From Actinomycetota bacterium (GTDB lineage: Bacteria > Actinomycetota > Actinomycetes > Streptosporangiales > Streptosporangiaceae), in the NCBI GenBank assembly GCA_003168295.1, contig PMST01000689.1, positions 8,291-17,707 of the forward strand: a stretch of 9,417 bases of DNA. Reading direction: 5' to 3'. The notes under the pieces were generated by a model. The model was not told where the DNA came from, did not search any database, and worked only from the letters and a program-made list of their open reading frames with translations. Both the position numbers and the translations under genes were made by a program. This document shows positions 5,675-9,417 of this stretch, in pieces; positions within the stretch are counted from its first letter, which is position 1, and every line of letters begins with the position of its first letter.

Positions 5675-8600
5675 TCAGTCGTGACAACCTCCACGGTCGC
5701 GCACCAGGACGGCCGGTCGCACCCGTCCAGACACTGGCCGGTACCCTGGTCGGCCCTCCCGTGCCGTCCAGGTGCCGCCGTGCCCTGGCCCGCGGGCGGA
5801 GTCTGGCCACTTGGGGCCCGGCGGGCGGGTCGCCTGGACCCGGGCGGGCGGCGCCTCGCGGAGCTCTTTCCTTGAGCTGATACCGAGTTTCGTGAACACC
5901 TTGCTCAGGTGCCACTCGACCGTACGCGGGCTGAGGAACAATTTCGCGCCGATCTCCGGGTTGGTCTGCCCGTCAGCCGCCAGCCGGGCGATCTCCGCCT
6001 CCTGTTCGGTGAGCTCGCCGACCGTCTCGGCCGTCCGCCTGCGCACGGTTTCCCCGGTGGCCAGCAGTTCGCGGCGGGCGCGTTCGGCGAAACCCTCGAT
6101 ACCCATCGCGGTCAGCATCTCGTAGCCGCGGCGGAGCTGTTTGCGCGCGTCCACGCGGCGGTTCTGACGGCGCAGCCATTCGCCGTAGAGCAGGTGCGCC
6201 CGGGCCAGTTCCGCGCGGACGCGGGTGCGGCTAAGCCGCTCGATCGCCTCGCGGTACAGCCGTTCGGCGGACTCGCCGCCGCTCAGCAGGGCCCGTGAGC
6301 GGGTCTCGATCCCGAGCGCCCAGTCGGTGCCGGCGGCGCTGGTGCACTCGGCCAGGCGACGCAGGGCCCCGGTCGCGCGCTCGGTCTGCCCGGTCCGGGC
6401 GGCCGCTTCGATCAGCTCGACCAGCGACCAGGTGGCCGGCCCCAGCTCGCCGGGGTACTGGCTGCCCTGCTCGGCCGCGGCCAGCGCCTCGTCGTAGTGG
6501 CCCAGGCCGTTGCCTAGCACCGCATTCGCCCATTCCGTTACGGTTATCCCGATTCCCTCGCCTCGCAGCGTCACATCCTCGATGGTGGCCTCCGCCAGCA
6601 CAGCGACCTCGTCCTTCCGGCCACTCCACGCGGCCAGGCCAAGAGCGCCGTAGGGCACGAAGCTGTCTGGAGTCGGTTGGAGTACTTCCTCGGTCAATGC
6701 GGCCGCGGCGGTCAGCTCGCCAGCGAACAGCTCCAGGTAGGCGCGCGCGGTGAGGGCGAGGGGCAGCTCGCTGAGCGCGCCGGCGTCACGGGCCAGCTTG
6801 ACGTGCCGCCGGGACAGTACGTCCCACTGGCCGTCATCCCATAGCTGCATGGCCGCCATACACGCCGGCCCCAGCCAGCGGAGCTCTTCCGCCGCGGACA
6901 TGTCGCGGCCGAATGCGCTCAGCGCCCGGCGCAGGATCGGCAGTCCAGCCGGATAACCTTCGGTGACGCGGGTGGCCAGGCCGTCCAGGAGAAGATCGGG
7001 CGCGCACAGCGGGTGAGACGGCCGCGGTGCCGCGCGCGCCGCGAGTGCCACCTCCAGCATGCCTGCGCCCGGAGCACCCGGAACACCCCGAGTATCTGGA
7101 GCACCCGGAGCGGCCAGGCGCCCCGCGGACATCGCAGCGTTCATCGTGTCCAGGTAGGCCTCGCGGGCCAGGTCGATGTCGATCCGTTCCAGCCGCTTGG
7201 CCGCCTTGAGCAGTAGCGGCGGAGCGTCGCGCCCCGGCCGCGAAACGAACGCGAGCCGAGCGTGCAAGAGGTCGGCGCGAGCGTGCCTGAGCTCGTCTGG
7301 CGGTCCGGCCTTCGCCACGTCAAGCCACTTCGGCACCGTGTCCAACGCTCCGGCACCGATCTTGGCCTGCGCTGCCGCCAGCGCTCTTTCGGCCCGCCGC
7401 GCCGGGTCCGGCGTCAGCGCCGCGGCGCGCTCGAGGAACGCGGCGGCGGCGGACAGGCCGCCCCGCGACTGGGCCAGGTCGGCCGACCGCTCGAGTTCGG
7501 CGGCTACATCCTCGTCGGGCCCCGGCGCGGCCTGGGCCCGGTGCCAGGCACGGCGATCCGGGTCCGGCTGCGGATCGGTGGCCTTCGCCAGGGCGCCGTG
7601 CACCAGCTGCCGGTCGCCGAGCGAGGCGGACTGGTAGGCCGCCGCGCGAACCAGCGGATGCTGGAACCGCACCCGGGCACCGAACTCGAGCAGCCCGGCC
7701 TCCGCCGCCGGCGCGGCGGCGGCCTGGGCCGAGATTCCCAGCCGTCCGGCGGCTCGCCGCAACAGCACCGGGTCGCCGGTCGGCTCGGCCGCCGCGACCA
7801 CCAGCAGCAGCCGGGTCGGCCTGGGTAGCCCCTCAGCCCGGCGCAGGAAATCCTGCTCGATCCGGTGTGGCAGCGGCAGCGCCTCGGCCAGCCGGAAGCC
7901 GCCGGCCAGCGCGGCCGGCGACAGCCCCCGCGGCAGGTCAACCAGCGCGAGCGGGTTTCCCCTGGTCTCCGCCACGATCTGGGTCCGGACCCGGTCATCC
8001 ATCGGCCACCGGACCGCCGAGTCCAGCAGCTCGCGCGCATCGGCGGCCCCAAGTCCACCGACCACCAGCTCGGGCAGCCCGCGAAGGTCCGCGCCCGGCT
8101 CCTGCGCGGCGAACAGCACCAGCACGGACTCTGTCGCCAGCCGGCGCGCCGCGAACGCCAGCGCCTGCGCCGACGCCTGGTCCAGCCACTGTGCGTCGTC
8201 CACCACGCACACCAGCGGCTGCTCGCCGGCCACCTCCGACAGCAAGCTCAGCACGGCCAGCCCCACCAGGAAACGATCCGGTGCCGGACCCGCCTCCAGG
8301 CCGAACGCCGTTTCCAGCGCGGCCCGCTGCGGGCCAGGCAGCCGGGCCAGCCGGTCAAGCACCGGCCCGCACAGCTGATGCAGCCCGGCGAACGCCAGCC
8401 CCATCTCCTGCTCCACCCCCGCGGCCCGCACCACCCGCAGGTCCGCCGCCGCCGCCACCGCGTGGTCTAGCAGGGCCGTCTTGCCCACCCCCGCCTCGCC
8501 CCGCAGGATCAGCACCGCGCTGAGCCCGCCGCGCACCCCGTCGAGCAGCCCGCCAAGCACCGCACACTCACGGCGCCGTCCGCGCAACATCGTCGGCCCC

Positions 8601-8773
8601 CGGTCTGGCTCCGCGCCGGTCCGGGCCGGGTCCCCGGTACTGATCGGGATGGACCAGCCGGGATCCGGGACGGGCGGGCTGGGGTCGACGCCGCGATAGG
8701 CGGCCTGATCGGGCCGGCCCGCGCTCGGGTGGCGGGCCGGGCGTCGAGGAAGGGCTATCGTTGAATCGCTCAT
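5675..8773 (-). CDS. LAL-type LuxR-family transcriptional regulator (ATPase plus C-terminal HTH)
   Basis: 1032 aa from the ATG at 8773, which has GAGG 7 nt upstream; the frame stays open to 8923, and an ATG at 8590 (just before LRGRRREC) is another plausible start. Domains: a Pro-rich N-terminus (1-61), an AAA/STAND-type ATPase with Walker A GEAGVGKT (92-99) and Walker B LVCVVDDAQWLD (187-198), a long Ala/Leu-rich helical repeat region (about 400-900, TPR-like) and a LuxR/NarL HTH (918-972: LTEQEAEIARLAADGQTNPE through SPRTVEWHLSKVFTKLGISS). Members are large ATP-dependent activators, often of secondary metabolism or sugar use (MalT, PikD). Odd points: a 60-aa Pro/Arg-rich tail after the HTH, where relatives usually end at once, and an APGAP-rich insert (7071-7109, containing a 12-bp repeat) in the helical region. 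Divergent from the receiver gene. Confidence 0.93.
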   Translation of the reverse strand: MSDSTIALPRRPARHPSAGRPDQAAYRGVDPSPPVPDPGWSIPISTGDPARTGAEPDRGPTMLRGRRRECAVLGGLLDGVRGGLSAVLILRGEAGVGKTALLDHAVAAAADLRVVRAAGVEQEMGLAFAGLHQLCGPVLDRLARLPGPQRAALETAFGLEAGPAPDRFLVGLAVLSLLSEVAGEQPLVCVVDDAQWLDQASAQALAFAARRLATESVLVLFAAQEPGADLRGLPELVVGGLGAADARELLDSAVRWPMDDRVRTQIVAETRGNPLALVDLPRGLSPAALAGGFRLAEALPLPHRIEQDFLRRAEGLPRPTRLLLVVAAAEPTGDPVLLRRAAGRLGISAQAAAAPAAEAGLLEFGARVRFQHPLVRAAAYQSASLGDRQLVHGALAKATDPQPDPDRRAWHRAQAAPGPDEDVAAELERSADLAQSRGGLSAAAAFLERAAALTPDPARRAERALAAAQAKIGAGALDTVPKWLDVAKAGPPDELRHARADLLHARLAFVSRPGRDAPPLLLKAAKRLERIDIDLAREAYLDTMNAAMSAGRLAAPGAPDTRGVPGAPGAGMLEVALAARAAPRPSHPLCAPDLLLDGLATRVTEGYPAGLPILRRALSAFGRDMSAAEELRWLGPACMAAMQLWDDGQWDVLSRRHVKLARDAGALSELPLALTARAYLELFAGELTAAAALTEEVLQPTPDSFVPYGALGLAAWSGRKDEVAVLAEATIEDVTLRGEGIGITVTEWANAVLGNGLGHYDEALAAAEQGSQYPGELGPATWSLVELIEAAARTGQTERATGALRRLAECTSAAGTDWALGIETRSRALLSGGESAERLYREAIERLSRTRVRAELARAHLLYGEWLRRQNRRVDARKQLRRGYEMLTAMGIEGFAERARRELLATGETVRRRTAETVGELTEQEAEIARLAADGQTNPEIGAKLFLSPRTVEWHLSKVFTKLGISSRKELREAPPARVQATRPPGPKWPDSARGPGHGGTWTAREGRPGYRPVSGRVRPAVLVRDRGGCHD
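5689..5751. repeat. 63-bp diverged repeat, copy B (in the LAL C-terminal tail, upstream of the CoA-transferase remnant)
   Basis: Partner of 3893-3955. Boxes cggtcgcgc (5694-5702) and cggtcgcac (5714-5722) keep the same 20-bp spacing as in copy A. It is 95-157 nt upstream of the remnant's start codon, a position similar to that of copy A. Weaker resemblance (tgccgccg) continues about 30 bp further right in both copies. Confidence 0.6.
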
Positions 8774-8984
8774 GGGACTACCTCGGTCGACGTGATCCTG
8801 GCTGGGCGGCCAGACGCGCGGGGCTGGGTTGGCTCGGTGCTGGGTTATAAGACGAGCCTGCCGGGGGCGTGCTCGCACGCCAATGGAGTGCCCTTCAGTT
8901 CCCGGGCTCAGGAAGACCCGCAAGCACCATGGGGTTAACCCGAGCAGGCCAGGTCGGCGGCCCGCGGATTGTGGGGTTAGCCCG
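8774..8984. promoter_or_regulatory. Divergent control region between the LAL and receiver genes
   Basis: 211 nt that must hold both promoters. It contains a 7+2+7 palindrome (8866-8881), two GGGGTTARCCC boxes (8930-8943 and 8972-8985), an A/T patch ttataa (8845-8850) that could be a -10 for the LAL gene, and a weak inverted repeat ctggc-N6-gccag (8798-8813). No complete sigma-70-type -35/-10 pair could be assigned with confidence. Confidence 0.6.
8866..8881. promoter_or_regulatory. Perfect palindrome ggcgtgc-tc-gcacgcc
   Basis: Seven-base arms match exactly around a 2-bp centre. It is 93 nt upstream of the LAL start and 104 nt upstream of the receiver start, a typical operator position for a dimeric regulator acting on both genes. 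No T-run follows on either strand, so a terminator is unlikely. Confidence 0.5.
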
Positions 8985-8985
8985 A
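8930..8985 (+). promoter_or_regulatory. Two GGGGTTARCCC boxes 42 bp apart
   Basis: tggggttaacccga (8930-8943) and tggggttagcccga (8972-8985) differ at one base. The core gggttaaccc is a perfect 10-bp palindrome in the first box. The 42-bp spacing is four helical turns, so bound proteins would face the same side. The second box ends at the A of the assigned ATG, so a bound protein could block transcription; alternatively the true start is the GTG at 9021. Confidence 0.5.
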
Positions 8986-9401
8986 TGGTTTTTGACCTGG
9001 TGCGCGGCCATCATTCCTATGTGGCGAGCCGAATCCTGATTGTCGACGACAGTCCGCGTTTTCGCGCGCTGGCGGCCGAACTGCTCGCCATGCGCGGCTT
9101 CGAGGTGCTCGACGAGGCGGCGGACGGGGAGCAGGCGCTGGCCGCCGTGGCCGGGTGTTGCCCGGACGGGATACTCCTGGACGTCAACCTGCCGGGACAA
9201 GACGGGTTCGCGGTGGCGGCGTCACTGGCCGCCGCCTGCGCCGGGGCCCGGATCGTGCTGACGTCTGCCGATCTCGGCCAGGTTCCGGCGGAGGTCATGA
9301 AGACCTGTCCCGCCGTCGCATTCGTCGCCAAGCAGGAACTGGCCGCCGCCGACCTGGCGACACTGTTCGCCGGCCCGCCGACCTCAGCCGACAGAGGCTG
9401 A
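8985..9401 (+). CDS. Stand-alone receiver-domain response regulator
   Basis: 138 aa from the ATG at 8985, of which about 120 form a CheY-like receiver. RILIVDDSPRFRALA (16-30) gives the acidic pair D21/D22. Phosphoacceptor D66 is in LLDVNLPGQDGF, Thr93/Ser94 in VLTSAD, and Lys116 in FVAKQEL. There is no output domain; the protein ends GPPTSADRG soon after the last helix. Such proteins act by protein contact or in phosphorelays, or titrate phosphate from a kinase. No kinase is in the window. The 15 residues before ASRILIVDD are atypical and the ribosome site is weak, so the GTG at 9021 (126 aa) is equally possible; the frame stays open upstream to an ATG at 8829, but that part looks noncoding. 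It is divergent from the LAL gene, so coregulation is likely. Confidence 0.85.
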   Translation: MVFDLVRGHHSYVASRILIVDDSPRFRALAAELLAMRGFEVLDEAADGEQALAAVAGCCPDGILLDVNLPGQDGFAVAASLAAACAGARIVLTSADLGQVPAEVMKTCPAVAFVAKQELAAADLATLFAGPPTSADRG

Positions 9402-9417
9402 GCCGGTCAGGTTCGGG

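Noticed and set aside
7071..7109. Two 12-bp copies of ggagcacccgga in the LAL gene
   Set aside because: They are 27 bp apart and in frame, encoding an APGAP-rich linker; likely harmless local duplication.
8829..8984. Receiver gene starting at the ATG at 8829
   Set aside because: The 52 extra codons run through the operator-like boxes and palindrome and do not look like protein; receivers normally begin just before the IVDD strand.
8895..9331. Minus-strand frames opposite the receiver gene
   Set aside because: Shadows of a well-supported CheY-like domain with all catalytic residues in place on the plus strand.

Overview
The window is very GC-rich and dense with genes, and it carries a WhiB-family Fe-S regulator and a large ATP-binding LuxR (LAL-type) regulator. 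Together these point to a filamentous or mycobacteria-like member of the Actinomycetota. The genus cannot be fixed from the sequence. Nothing here is a core housekeeping locus; it reads as a chromosomal catabolic or redox region with its regulators.

Layout, left to right. Nearly everything is on the minus strand, so transcription runs from right to left. At the left edge is the start of a muconolactone delta-isomerase-like gene (1-190), with a palindrome and a ribosome-site hairpin just upstream. Next come a 242-aa protein of unknown function (281-1009) and an SDR-fold protein that lacks the usual Ser-Tyr-Lys catalytic residues (1006-1755); their ends overlap by 4 nt. A short gap holds three perfect copies of a 15-bp tandem repeat (1787-1831). 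It is followed by a FAD/NAD disulfide oxidoreductase-like protein (1838-3223), a 54-aa protein (3220-3384) and a VOC/glyoxalase-fold protein (3381-3824). These three are joined by GTGA and ATGA overlaps. The 54-aa protein looks like the C-terminal tail of the VOC protein cut off by a frame change.

A roughly 330-nt spacer (3825-4153) separates this block from a whiB-like gene (4257-4661), which may have a 36-aa ORF overlapping its end. Upstream lies a decayed family III CoA-transferase gene resembling 2-methylfumaryl-CoA isomerase (4725-5594), with internal deletions, a lost catalytic Asp and a frameshift. Then comes the 1032-aa LAL regulator (5675-8773). Diverging from it across a 211-nt control region is a stand-alone receiver-domain response regulator (8985-9401, plus strand). 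The control region carries one perfect 7+2+7 palindrome and two GGGGTTARCCC boxes.

Inferred working picture: the left half is a small-molecule oxidation or isomerisation set (isomerase-like, SDR-like, flavoprotein, VOC) expressed from one or more minus-strand promoters. The right half is regulatory (WhiB, LAL, receiver). A diverged 63-bp repeat with paired cggtcgcgc boxes lies upstream of both the VOC gene and the CoA-transferase remnant, and may be a shared control element. No mobile element, CRISPR array or RNA gene was recognised.
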